The notes below the pieces were generated by a model, which worked only from the letters and a program-made list of their open reading frames with translations, was not told the DNA's origin and did no database searches. Below are positions 51,342 through 59,516 of a DNA stretch of 64,000 bases, piece after piece. The DNA is from Chryseobacterium piperi. GTDB taxonomy: Bacteria > Bacteroidota > Bacteroidia > Flavobacteriales > Weeksellaceae. Location of the stretch: contig NZ_CP023049.2 in the NCBI RefSeq assembly GCF_002285635.2, positions 2,356,001 through 2,420,000 of the forward strand, in the 5' to 3' direction. The position numbers and the translations under genes were made by a program. Within the stretch, counting starts at the first letter, position 1, and every line of letters starts with the position of its first letter.

Positions 51342-51367
51342 AAAAAGGCCATAGAAATGGCCTTTTT
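51342..51367 (-). terminator. Terminator of the second sdpAB pair
   Basis: AAAAAGGCCAT / ATGGCCTTTTTT with a four-base loop, 20 nt after the stop of the SdpB-like gene. Confidence 0.85.
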
Positions 51368-51387
51368 AAAAGTATATAATGTAGATC

Positions 51388-52263
51388 TTAATAATTATTG
51401 CCCGCCAGCTGTTTTCTGACATCATAGGCTTCCTCATTATTAAAGCTAAACATCAAAGTCAGATTCCATATGATCATGATGGCACTAAAAAAATATAGAT
51501 TCAGTATAAATGCAATTCCTACATGCATCAGTATCGTTAAATATATCCAGTATTTAGAAGTTTTAGATTGCCATACAAAAAGCGGATAAGCCAGCTCTAA
51601 AATAACCGTTAGCAATCCACAAATTGTTAGAAAAATAGGATAATCCCCTAAAAAAGTAATATTATAGTTATTCGTTGCGAATGGAAGGTTGATTGCTTTC
51701 CATATATTCTCTCCATTCCACCAGTTCAGCCCGATGATCTTATCAAAGCCTGCAAAAAAGTAGACGATAGAAATATGGATTTGAAATAGCCTTTTAAAAG
51801 GCGACAAAGCTAAAGATGATACTTTAGATGGAATAATAATAAGATAAAAAAGAGAAATACTCGTAAAGTAATCAATACCATAGGTATAGTAAACATTACT
51901 CTTAGCCAATGCAATTTGTAAAAATAATAAGATGAGTGCAGACATATTCTGTTGATACCCCAATAATAGAATTCCAGCAAATAGTAAAAACGCGATTTTA
52001 AAAGATATAATTGTTATGCCGGGATCAATACCCATCTGATCAAAAAACATGATCATTTTAGGAAGGTTAATGACGTAATCCGGTATGTAAATATCAGAAA
52101 CCCTATATTCAATTACTCCGTCATTGATAGAATATAGATTATTAAAATCAGGTAGTATGGACAGGAAATGAACAATCACCAGCAATGATATTGCAACTCT
52201 GAAAAATACCAGCCAAAAGTTATTCTGTTGCTTTGTGAAAAAAAAAGAGAAAATTCTGTCCAT
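51388..52263 (-). CDS. sdpB: SdpB-like HTTM membrane protein (second copy)
   Basis: A 291-residue polytopic protein of the HTTM family, to which SdpB and the vitamin-K-dependent carboxylases belong. About six to seven helices are seen (NFWLVFFRVAISLLVIVHFL at the start; IHISIVYFFAGFDKIIGLNWW in the middle). The W.NGENIWKA motif is typical. Bacillus SdpB with SdpA matures the SDP toxin. Here it starts with a 1-nt overlap on the SdpA-like stop. There is no SdpC beside this pair; the nearest candidates are the two secreted peptides upstream. Confidence 0.8.
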   Translation of the reverse strand: MDRIFSFFFTKQQNNFWLVFFRVAISLLVIVHFLSILPDFNNLYSINDGVIEYRVSDIYIPDYVINLPKMIMFFDQMGIDPGITIISFKIAFLLFAGILLLGYQQNMSALILLFLQIALAKSNVYYTYGIDYFTSISLFYLIIIPSKVSSLALSPFKRLFQIHISIVYFFAGFDKIIGLNWWNGENIWKAINLPFATNNYNITFLGDYPIFLTICGLLTVILELAYPLFVWQSKTSKYWIYLTILMHVGIAFILNLYFFSAIMIIWNLTLMFSFNNEEAYDVRKQLAGNNY

Positions 52264-52838
52264 TATTTTACGTATTTCATTTCATTCGTTAAATAGAGTT
52301 CTGTTTTGTTTTTACCCCGTAAATATTCTTTTAATGTCGGATAATGATAGAGATAAACCTTGAGGTGTATATTGTATTTACCATCGTACTTATTATAAAT
52401 ATATTTTGATATTTCTTTTAGGACGATATCCACATACTGATCAAACATTTTATTCTTTTCATTCGTAAGTTTGTCCAGAAATAGTCTATTCAAAGAAGTA
52501 AACCTGATACTCGCCTCTTTTGTATTTAATTTAAATTTCTGAGTATCAAATATTCTTCCGTCCTTATCACAAAGGTCATACATGATAACAAAATCACTTG
52601 ACACATTAGTTCCAAAAAAGCCATATCCGGTTTCAAAACCGGTATAAGAGTTAAAGACTCTTAAGGGCTTCATTTCATAAAGATGACTAATCGTATTATT
52701 TATGGCAGTATTTTTATCATATTCTTTATAATAACTGTAGAAACTATCCAGTGTTGTTTTTACGGCTGACAACAGGACTATACATATTATTGAAAGAGTA
52801 ATGATTAAATAGACTCTCTTCTGTAAAATTGAATTCAT
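52263..52838 (-). CDS. sdpA: SdpA-like protein (second copy)
   Basis: A 191-residue protein with one N-terminal membrane helix (VYLIITLSIICIVLLSAV) and a soluble domain. The segment LRVFNSYTGFETGYGFFGTN, then VIMYDLCDKDGR, fits the SdpA family by comparison with the copy at 56541. It overlaps the SdpB-like gene by 1 nt, so the two are coupled as in the Bacillus sdp operon. Processing of a nearby peptide is the likely role. Confidence 0.75.
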   Translation of the reverse strand: MNSILQKRVYLIITLSIICIVLLSAVKTTLDSFYSYYKEYDKNTAINNTISHLYEMKPLRVFNSYTGFETGYGFFGTNVSSDFVIMYDLCDKDGRIFDTQKFKLNTKEASIRFTSLNRLFLDKLTNEKNKMFDQYVDIVLKEISKYIYNKYDGKYNIHLKVYLYHYPTLKEYLRGKNKTELYLTNEMKYVK

Positions 52839-53051
52839 ATTTTTTTATAAACATCTTTATAACATAATATTTCCCGAACAATACATCTCTTTCACAAAGA
52901 ATCTATTATCCGGGAAAGTATAGTAGGTATATCATTGATATTGAAAATAAACGATCATTTTGTTTCCAATTCATACTAATCAAGCTCCCATGAAAGTATG
53001 TGTTGAGAACAATACTATTTGCAATACCCGGTTATCCTTGTAAGGTTTTGA
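52839..53051. other. Spacer between the small peptide and sdpA-like gene
   Basis: No gene and no strong terminator seen, so read-through from the small peptide genes is possible. Confidence 0.4.
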
Positions 53052-53363
53052 TTATTTATAAGTATTAATTAGCTTTTCAAGCTTTGTCATCTTTCCGGTT
53101 CCTGTACCGGGATCTGACACAATGATTACCTGAGCATTCGTTTCAACTGTAACCTGATTATTTATAGTTCCTGGAAAAGCTGTTGCTGAAGAACCTAGTA
53201 CAATAGTACTTTTATACCCTCTTAGTTCTTTAACATTCCCAGAATTAGCCTGATTGGTCATTTGAGAATTCAGGTCATCAAGTCTGCTTGAGTTCGCCTG
53301 TGTAAATGAAGACCCTACCACTACAGCTAAAGCTGCAGAAAATAAAATTGTACTTTTTTTCAT
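53052..53363 (-). CDS. Small secreted peptide, paralog 1
   Basis: A 103-residue protein with a Sec signal peptide (MKKSTILFSAALAVVVGSS, cut near FTQA). The mature part begins NSSRLDDLN, has a variable middle rich in Thr, Val and Ala, and ends TKLEKLINTYK. The end and the start are shared with the 97-residue paralog, but the core differs. There is no Cys. Candidates for the role are substrate of the second SdpAB pair or of the split LanB. Confidence 0.7.
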   Translation of the reverse strand: MKKSTILFSAALAVVVGSSFTQANSSRLDDLNSQMTNQANSGNVKELRGYKSTIVLGSSATAFPGTINNQVTVETNAQVIIVSDPGTGTGKMTKLEKLINTYK

Positions 53364-53516
53364 GGTTAATTTAATTTTTATCCGAACCAGAATCTTGATC
53401 TCTGTCCGGTATTTTATATATTAATATTATTTAAAAAATTGAAATAAGTATTTTGCAATTCAGCAACCCTCCGGACAAGAATATTTTTATCATTCTGCCC
53501 CTTAGATTATTGCAGC
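53364..53516. other. Spacer between the paralogous peptides
   Basis: Non-coding. It contains GTCCGG and CCGGAC (inverted, about 70 nt apart). Confidence 0.4.
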
Positions 53517-53810
53517 CTACTTATAAGTTTTAATTAGTTTTTCAAGCTTTGTTGTCTCTCCTGTACTCGTAGTTGCATTGATCGCATAATTCTTTGTAAC
53601 AAGCACACCTGCTTCAGCGGTTGCTAAAACTCCATCTATTACAAGGTTTAGATATTGCCTATAGCCCTTTATGTCCTTGGAATAATGAAACTTCCCTTTA
53701 GGTGTCGTATTCAAATCCAGATCCTGAAGTTTACTTGAATTGGCTTGTGTGAATGAAGAGCCTACAATCACTGCTAAAACAGCAGAAAATAAAATGGTAC
53801 TTTTTTTCAT
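53517..53810 (-). CDS. Small secreted peptide, paralog 2
   Basis: A 97-residue protein with an almost identical signal peptide (MKKSTILFSAVLAVIVGSS). The mature part begins NSSKLQDLD and ends TKLEKLIKTYK. The middle (YLNLVIDGVLATAEAGVL) is more hydrophobic than in paralog 1. There is no Cys. The upstream sequence before the ATG (AAATTAAATAAAATAACC) resembles that before paralog 1, so the pair arose by duplication including the 5' leader. Thr/Ser clusters near the end (ATTSTGETT) could be dehydrated. Confidence 0.7.
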   Translation of the reverse strand: MKKSTILFSAVLAVIVGSSFTQANSSKLQDLDLNTTPKGKFHYSKDIKGYRQYLNLVIDGVLATAEAGVLVTKNYAINATTSTGETTKLEKLIKTYK

Positions 53811-53872
53811 GGTTATTTTATTTAATTTTACCTACTTTCAGTTTTTTCGTCGCTGTTTCGGTATTTCCGACA

Positions 53873-55123
53873 TTAATTTAGAATGAAGTTTTTTAGATCT
53901 GTTAAAAACAAAGGATCAACATTTCCTTTTATCTCATAATCCTTCGGGGAAGGAATTCCTGAACCGCTAATAAATAAATGGCTTAGGCCGGGATAAAATT
54001 TAAACATGGCGGACTTATTATTTTTCAACTGATTCTTCCAAAGTGTAAAGTCTTTTTCCGTTACCTGATAATCTCTTCCCCCTTGTGCAAAAAACATAGG
54101 AACTTTTATGGATTGTACAGCTTCGAGCGGTTTATAGTCAACAAGATATTTCCAATATGTAACTGACCACCCCATTGGAAGTTCCTCGTTTGAAGCTTTT
54201 AACGTAAATTTATCCGAATTCAAAAACTCTACTTCTTTTTTCATATTATACACATCCCGATCAGAAACTGATGTAGGATCGATTTTATGAAGATATTCAA
54301 ATTGCTCAACGATCAGGTTTTGTAGTGGTGTTGCATTTCCGGACATGAAAATATATTTCGAAGCACGGGCTCTCTTAGCTATTTCAGGCATCAAATAAGC
54401 ACCTTGACTGTGTCCTAAAATAATAATCTGGTAATCTTTAAAGTTTTTGTTATTTTTAAAATAGTCCGAAGCATTTACAGCATCATTAATCGTTTCCTGC
54501 TCTACCGTCGACTGATCATTAAACGTTTCCGGATTCGAATATGTTCTTTTATCATATCGGTAGGAAGAAATCCCATTATTAAAGAGGTATTCAGCAATAT
54601 CCTTAAATGGTTTATTTTCACCAATTGTTTCATCTCTGTCCTGAGGACCGGAACCGTGAACAAAAATCACCAGCTTCTTCTGATTGTTCTGAACAGGCTG
54701 TAAAAGAGTCCCTTTTAACTCAATACCGTCACTTTTTATATGTAAAGAATTTAAATCATCTTTTTCAAATGTTTTATGCGGAACAAAAAAGAGACCTGAT
54801 ATTTTATTCTCACCATCAAAGCTGATTTGAATATCCAATTTAGATTTTTCAAATTCTGAATAGTAGTAATAAATAGCATTGTCATTATTTACTTCAATCA
54901 CTTTTCTGAAAGCACCAAGTTGTCCCTGCATTTGTTCAGCAATGGATTTCAGCCCTTCCGTTGAAATCTGACCTGAGACTGTAGCATTAAATAAAGAGTA
55001 TGCCTTTTCAGCATTTTTTTTAATAAACAACTCTTCAATAAAAGTATTTCCAATAGCTTTTCTGTCTTGTGAAAAAAATAATACTGGCAACAGTATGAAG
55101 AGGGTCTTAAATAAATTTTTCAT
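53873..55123 (-). CDS. Secreted alpha/beta hydrolase with DUF3887-type N domain
   Basis: A 416-residue exported protein (signal MKNLFKTLFILLPVLFFS). Residues 25-120 resemble DUF3887 (NTFIEELFIKKNAEKAYSLF). An alpha/beta-hydrolase follows: oxyanion loop FVHGSGPQDRDE, nucleophile GHSQGAYL, Asp in FAQGGRDYQ and His in YPGLSHLF. It starts 10 nt after the PH-domain gene and precedes the secreted peptides. In the Sdp region it could be a peptidase-like esterase, but substrate specificity is unknown. Confidence 0.85.
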   Translation of the reverse strand: MKNLFKTLFILLPVLFFSQDRKAIGNTFIEELFIKKNAEKAYSLFNATVSGQISTEGLKSIAEQMQGQLGAFRKVIEVNNDNAIYYYYSEFEKSKLDIQISFDGENKISGLFFVPHKTFEKDDLNSLHIKSDGIELKGTLLQPVQNNQKKLVIFVHGSGPQDRDETIGENKPFKDIAEYLFNNGISSYRYDKRTYSNPETFNDQSTVEQETINDAVNASDYFKNNKNFKDYQIIILGHSQGAYLMPEIAKRARASKYIFMSGNATPLQNLIVEQFEYLHKIDPTSVSDRDVYNMKKEVEFLNSDKFTLKASNEELPMGWSVTYWKYLVDYKPLEAVQSIKVPMFFAQGGRDYQVTEKDFTLWKNQLKNNKSAMFKFYPGLSHLFISGSGIPSPKDYEIKGNVDPLFLTDLKNFILN

Positions 55124-55133
55124 ACGGATACAA

Positions 55134-55547
55134 TTAATAGTTACCGTTTACTTTTATTTGTGGATTGAGATTTAGCAGATCGGCAATTAATTCATCATTA
55201 CTTTCCGGGGCAATATAAATGGTATCATATCGATACTGTATGATCAATCCTTTTTTTGCCAAAGCAGGTTTATTTCCCGCCCACATCGTCTTTCCAACAG
55301 TGATTTGGCTTATATCATCAATATTTATGCTTCCCCTCAGAAAGCCTGAGCGATAAAATAACCGATTCCCTTCGATTTTATAGCCGGTATCAAAGTAAAT
55401 CCACAGCAGCAAATACAAAGGAATAGCTAAAATAAGAGTGTTAAGAATTCTATCATCTTCTGATAAATAACACCCTATTACAGGAATCAAGACAAAAATT
55501 ATAATGATATATATAAATCCTTTTTTATTAGCCTTATAAACTTTCAT
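55134..55547 (-). CDS. PH-domain membrane protein, possible immunity
   Basis: A 137-residue protein with two N-terminal membrane helices (GFIYIIIIFVLIPVIG and LNTLILAIPLYLLLWIYF) and a C-terminal bacterial PH-like domain (YKIEGNRLFYRSGFLRGSINI, then IDDISQITVGK). The membrane-plus-PH layout is like SunI-type immunity proteins of Gram-positive bacteriocins. It lies downstream of sdpCAB, where an immunity gene is expected. Direct immunity is an inference. Confidence 0.7.
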   Translation of the reverse strand: MKVYKANKKGFIYIIIIFVLIPVIGCYLSEDDRILNTLILAIPLYLLLWIYFDTGYKIEGNRLFYRSGFLRGSINIDDISQITVGKTMWAGNKPALAKKGLIIQYRYDTIYIAPESNDELIADLLNLNPQIKVNGNY

Positions 55548-55605
55548 ATTCTTATTTTTAACTATAACTGGTGATCAAGTCAGTATAAAGACAAGCCGTT
55601 TAATA

Positions 55606-56547
55606 TTAATCAGCCGTACTTACTTTTGATCTATTGAATACCAGCATGAGGCGCTTAAAATTTTTAAATCTAAAATCCCGATAGGTAGGATAAAGATATA
55701 ATATTAAGCCTGCACTAATTGAGAAGAAAAAGGAAAAAATTCCATGAGAGAGGATAATCATAAAATGAAAAACCAATGCTATCGCTAAAACAGTTTTCCG
55801 GTATCGCTCACTGGCAAATAAACCTAAAAACAATGATAGCTCCAGAATCAGCACGCCATACGTTAATCCACTTACGAAAAAAGAATCCTTTAAAAAATAA
55901 TTAATAAAATCCAGATAGGCCGGAACTCCAAAAAGAGAATGATTAAGCCAATAATATAGCGCCGTTCCGTCTACCCATTCATTATTATCAAATTTCCCTA
56001 CGGCCGCATGAAAATAGATGATCGCAACCTGAAGGCGAATTATATAAATAAAGCATATCGATATCAGATTAGTCACTTTCGCTTCTTCTTTTTTATGTTG
56101 CCAATGATTCTTTCTATTATCAAAAAAGCAAACCGGAATTAAAAGAAAAGATAAAATGCTCGCTATCTGATCACCCCCATCAATAATGGCTGCTGAATGG
56201 ATAAAGCTAAAGGATATCCACCAGTGCAACAGTGAGGTAATCTTAATAAAATAGCCACTGATAACCAATGCCAGACATACAATTGCACAGCACTTCATTA
56301 GCATTAAATGATTTTCACCAAACAGATAGAAAAAACTGATTTTACTGGAAAAATCACTCTTAAGAATAGGAGCAATAAAGACTCCGGAAACTTTTTTGAT
56401 GAAGATCGTGTCAACAGGGTTGATGAGAAGGGTTAGTAATGTTCCTAAAGCCATTAAACTTCTTGAAAATCCTACAACATTGGTATATGGAGAATTCTTT
56501 GCAGAAAAAGACCTAAGCTTATTTTCTATATCATTTATTTTCAACAT
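55606..56547 (-). CDS. sdpB: SdpB family HTTM membrane protein
   Basis: A 313-residue polytopic protein of HTTM/SdpB type. Helices include SRSLMALGTLLTLLINPVD, CCAIVCLALVISGYFI and the segment VAIIYFHAAVGKFDNNEWVDG with its W..GTA. It overlaps the SdpA gene by 7 nt. With SdpA, it matures the SdpC toxin at the membrane in Bacillus. It is paralogous to 51388-52263. Confidence 0.88.
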   Translation of the reverse strand: MLKINDIENKLRSFSAKNSPYTNVVGFSRSLMALGTLLTLLINPVDTIFIKKVSGVFIAPILKSDFSSKISFFYLFGENHLMLMKCCAIVCLALVISGYFIKITSLLHWWISFSFIHSAAIIDGGDQIASILSFLLIPVCFFDNRKNHWQHKKEEAKVTNLISICFIYIIRLQVAIIYFHAAVGKFDNNEWVDGTALYYWLNHSLFGVPAYLDFINYFLKDSFFVSGLTYGVLILELSLFLGLFASERYRKTVLAIALVFHFMIILSHGIFSFFFSISAGLILYLYPTYRDFRFKNFKRLMLVFNRSKVSTAD

Positions 56548-57107
56548 TTCACTTTTAATTTAATAACTCTTGCAGGCATTTTAATTTTCTTTTTGGATTT
56601 ACTCCAGGCCCACGGTACTATAGAATGATAGACAATTACATAATCCCCACACAAAACAGGAGTTTCTATTGGATTTTTAATTTCGATAAATCTTTTGGGA
56701 ATTTCTCCCAAAAGATTTTCATTATAATTCCATGTGGTTGCAGAAAAGTTTTTCTTGTCTATAAGATTAGTAAGAACATCTGCCTCAAGGCCCAGCTTTG
56801 ATACCTTCCGCGATAAACCTATATAATTCTTTATATCGGCATGCCTCTGATCAATTTTCATTAACTTATTGTTCTCTATCCGGTAAATGTAAACCTGTTC
56901 CTCTCTTGAATCTCTGGTAAAAAATGCCCATCCTTGAGGAGCATACATTAAAACTTCTTTAACGTAATCAAGATTGGACTGAACCGGGTTAAAGGGGATA
57001 CTTGAAATAAAAACAATAAAAACTGTACTAAAGCCAAAAAGAGATATAATTACAGAAAAAATGATGTATTTAAAATCTGATAACTTATTCTTACTTTGTT
57101 GAAGCAT
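56541..57107 (-). CDS. sdpA: SdpA family protein
   Basis: SdpA-type protein with an N-terminal membrane helix (YIIFSVIISLFGFSTVFIVF) and a soluble domain: VLMYAPQGWAFFTRDSREEQV and GDYVIVYHSIVPWAWSK. The chosen ATG at 57107 (MLQQSKNK) gives 188 residues; the longer frame to 57134 would overlap the sdpC end by 44 nt. It overlaps sdpB by 7 nt. Tight overlap with both neighbours marks a classic sdp operon. Confidence 0.85.
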   Translation of the reverse strand: MLQQSKNKLSDFKYIIFSVIISLFGFSTVFIVFISSIPFNPVQSNLDYVKEVLMYAPQGWAFFTRDSREEQVYIYRIENNKLMKIDQRHADIKNYIGLSRKVSKLGLEADVLTNLIDKKNFSATTWNYNENLLGEIPKRFIEIKNPIETPVLCGDYVIVYHSIVPWAWSKSKKKIKMPARVIKLKVKC

Positions 57108-57921
57108 CTGCAATTTCTTGGATAAACATTTCAAATTTCAATAAGTCATTGTCCATCATGCTTATGCTCTTCCCTTTCTTGTAGCTATCCAATTTTGGAC
57201 CCCATAATGCAGTTTTAAAGTAAACAGCAGCTACAGCAGCGATATTAACAGTTGCACCCACTGTATTATGAACAGCTAACGCAAAATAAGCTGCGCATAC
57301 TACCGCCCAGCTACAACCTGCTACTTCCATGTCATAGTTATCAGCAAGGAATCTAGCATACTTCTCATTGATCACTTCCATATCTTCCTGAGTAATCTCA
57401 CGATCTCTTTCATTCAAGCTCTTAATATCCTCATCGTTCTCAAACTTATCAAGAAGAGGTTTAAGCTCTGGTGATATAATCTCAATATTGTTGTATACTT
57501 TATCCGAACCTTCAAGGAAAGCATTTTTAATCTGTGCATTATCGCCACTTAGAACCTCTTTTTTAAAGCGCTCAAAAAACTCAGGATTGTCTTTGCTTAC
57601 ACTAGCTGCAAATTGTTCAAATCTGTCATTAAAAATTTTGTGCTGAGCATCCGGTGCTGCAGCGATCGCCTCCCCTATGGCATCATAAGAAGAAATATTT
57701 CTTGCAAAATCTCCGTATCCGAAGAATACCGATTTAAACAATTCTTCGCCTGAATACTCCTGAGCACTTCTGGAGGTCATTCCATTAGCTACTTTGCCTA
57801 CTTTCTCATTGTGATTAGTGCTGTCCATAGCATTTTCAATGTCACTAGAGCAAGATGCTAAAAATAAATTCAATGTTAACAAAACAGAAACTGTTCTCAT
57901 GTTTGTTCTGATTTTTTTCAT
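57091..57921 (-). CDS. sdpC: SdpC family toxin precursor
   Basis: A 276-residue precursor with a lipoprotein-like signal (VSVLLTLNLFLASCSSD) at the N-terminus. Near the C-terminus it carries a hydrophobic toxin core: CSWAVVC at 203-209, then AAYFALAVHNTVGATV and NIAAVAAVYFKTALW. The C-x5-C spacing matches the SDP disulfide of Bacillus. A charged tail of about 35 residues follows, to be removed by SdpAB. The lipobox differs from Bacillus SdpC, which has a Sec signal peptide. The gene has its own TATATTTG promoter, 33-40 nt upstream. Confidence 0.88.
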   Translation of the reverse strand: MKKIRTNMRTVSVLLTLNLFLASCSSDIENAMDSTNHNEKVGKVANGMTSRSAQEYSGEELFKSVFFGYGDFARNISSYDAIGEAIAAAPDAQHKIFNDRFEQFAASVSKDNPEFFERFKKEVLSGDNAQIKNAFLEGSDKVYNNIEIISPELKPLLDKFENDEDIKSLNERDREITQEDMEVINEKYARFLADNYDMEVAGCSWAVVCAAYFALAVHNTVGATVNIAAVAAVYFKTALWGPKLDSYKKGKSISMMDNDLLKFEMFIQEIADASTK

Positions 57922-57961
57922 GGTAAAAATATATTATTAAATAGTTTTTTTAAGAATCGGG

Positions 57962-57969
57962 CAAATATA
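57962..57969 (-). promoter_or_regulatory. sdpC -7 box
   Basis: TATATTTG on the minus strand about 40 nt before the sdpC start. A TTG element at ideal spacing is not evident. This may be the promoter of the whole sdp and peptide region. Confidence 0.5.
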
Positions 57970-58189
57970 TATTTTTATTCAATATACCGCAATATATATC
58001 ATTAAAAAATGAATTAAAATTAACAAAACACATAATAAACACGCTTTAAACTAAATACAACCTACATTAAATTATTTATTTTTTTATAAAAACACAAATT
58101 ACAATTTAAATTTTACTAAAAATAAGATCAAAACAATGAAAATAAACAACAAAAATCCGCTCACTATCTCTCATTATTTTTAATCAATA
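57970..58189. other. AT-rich intergenic region
   Basis: Very AT-rich, no gene seen. Confidence 0.4.
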
Positions 58190-58190
58190 A

Positions 58191-58220
58191 AAAACCACTT
58201 ACATTTCCGTAAGTGGTTTT
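58191..58220 (-). terminator. Terminator after map
   Basis: AAAACCACTTAC / GTAAGTGGTTTT with a six-base loop, 28 nt after the map stop. Confidence 0.85.
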
Positions 58221-58247
58221 TTATTGATTCCTATTTTGGAAATATTC

Positions 58248-59012
58248 TTAATTTAAGATTCCATTCATTTCTGTTAAAATAATTGGTTTTCCATCAGTCA
58301 CAATAATCGTATGCTCATGTTGTGCCATGTATCCGCCCTTATTACCTACCATAGTCCATCCGTCTTTCAATTCCACAGCAATACTGGAAGAAGTGGAGAT
58401 AAATGTTTCAATAGCCACCACAGAATTTTTCCTGAATCTCCTGTGATCAAAACGATTTTTATAATTCATCAATTCATCCGGCTGTTCATGCAGACTCCTT
58501 CCGATACCGTGCCCACCAAGGTTTCTGATAACCTTAAACCCTCTTTTCTTCGCCTCCGTTTCCATCAGCCAGCCGATATCTGCTATTTTTACACCTCCTT
58601 TGATATGATTGATCGCTTTTTCCAAAATATCCTTTGAAGCATCAACTAATTTCTGATGCTGATTAATATCTTTTCCAATGATAAATGAACCTCCGTTATC
58701 AGCCCAGAACCCATTCAGCTCTGCTGAAACATCAATATTAATCAAATCTCCTTCCTTCAGAATCCGTTGATCTGTCGGAATACCGTGACAAAATTCATTA
58801 TCCACGCTGATGCAGGTCCAGCCTGGAAATCCATAAGTGAGATAAGGCGCTGATTTAGCCCCAAAGTCATCCAGTATTTTTGCTCCGTACTCATCCAGAT
58901 CTTTTGTCGTCATACCTGGCTGAGCATAACGAGTCATTTCCTTTAAAGTATAGGCAACCGCCTCACTTGCTTTTTGCATTCCGATTAATTCGGATTCGTT
59001 GGTTATTGACAT
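58248..59012 (-). CDS. map: Type I methionyl aminopeptidase
   Basis: A 254-residue cytoplasmic enzyme that removes the initiator Met. Metal ligands are visible in LINIDVSAELNGFWADNGG (two Asp), GHGIGRSLHEQP (His), and VVAIETFIS (Glu) with QHEHTIIV (final Glu is replaced by His/Glu context). The N-terminal extension is short, as in bacterial type Ia. It has a TAACTTTG promoter at 59081-59088 and its own terminator. Confidence 0.95.
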   Translation of the reverse strand: MSITNESELIGMQKASEAVAYTLKEMTRYAQPGMTTKDLDEYGAKILDDFGAKSAPYLTYGFPGWTCISVDNEFCHGIPTDQRILKEGDLINIDVSAELNGFWADNGGSFIIGKDINQHQKLVDASKDILEKAINHIKGGVKIADIGWLMETEAKKRGFKVIRNLGGHGIGRSLHEQPDELMNYKNRFDHRRFRKNSVVAIETFISTSSSIAVELKDGWTMVGNKGGYMAQHEHTIIVTDGKPIILTEMNGILN

Positions 59013-59406
59013 TCTTATATTTTAATTGATATCAGTTTCCAGTAATCTGGTAAGTGTTTTACCATAACGACTGGAAACTACAAAGTTAGTGATTTAAATA
59101 TTTTATACATTAAATTAAGACAACCCTCCAAACAATACCGCAATCTTAGAGTCTGTTTTAAAAATTAAATAATAGAGAGTTTCCTTTTTGCTTTTCTCTC
59201 AGATCATACAGATTTAGCAAATGATATATGTTTTACCAAGCAATGAAAAAATTTGTGTATTCGTAGCTAAAAAATAGCCATAATGCTTTCGAATTACAAT
59301 AGCCACGAATGCACGAATAAGACCATAGCCATACGAAGATTTAATTTTAGAGCTTTATAAGCTCCAAAATTAAAATTAGAATGAGCAACCACCTGTCAAT
59401 AAAACA
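59013..59406. repeat. Intergenic region with repeats and an IS end remnant
   Basis: TTAGAGTCTGTTTTAAAA at 59146-59163 resembles the ends of the 38.4-kb IS5 element. Arms of the dispersed unit CATTCGTGGCTA occur at 59258-59270 (TATTCGTAGCTA) and 59302-59320. A TAACTTTG box at 59081-59088 on the minus strand belongs to map. Confidence 0.5.
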
Positions 59407-59439
59407 AGGAAGCTACCTCATTAATGAGGCAGCTTCCTT
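59407..59439 (-). terminator. Terminator after the membrane protein gene
   Basis: AGGAAGCTACCTCA / TGAGGCAGCTTCCT with one mismatch and a four-base loop, about 80 nt after the stop. Confidence 0.8.
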
Positions 59440-59516
59440 TATTTCCGGGTTTTCTATGATTAAGAAAATCCATCTTACGTTGTAATGGATGTACTTGTTA
59501 TAGTAACACCTTTTAC

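Noticed and set aside
51289..51352. Earlier start of the copy 2 peptidase at 51352
   Set aside because: That ATG lies inside the terminator hairpin of the SdpAB operon; the ATG at 51289 gives a normal signal peptide.
53052..53810. Classic lanthipeptide precursors
   Set aside because: Both peptides lack Cys, so lanthionine rings cannot form; they have Sec signal peptides, not RiPP leaders.
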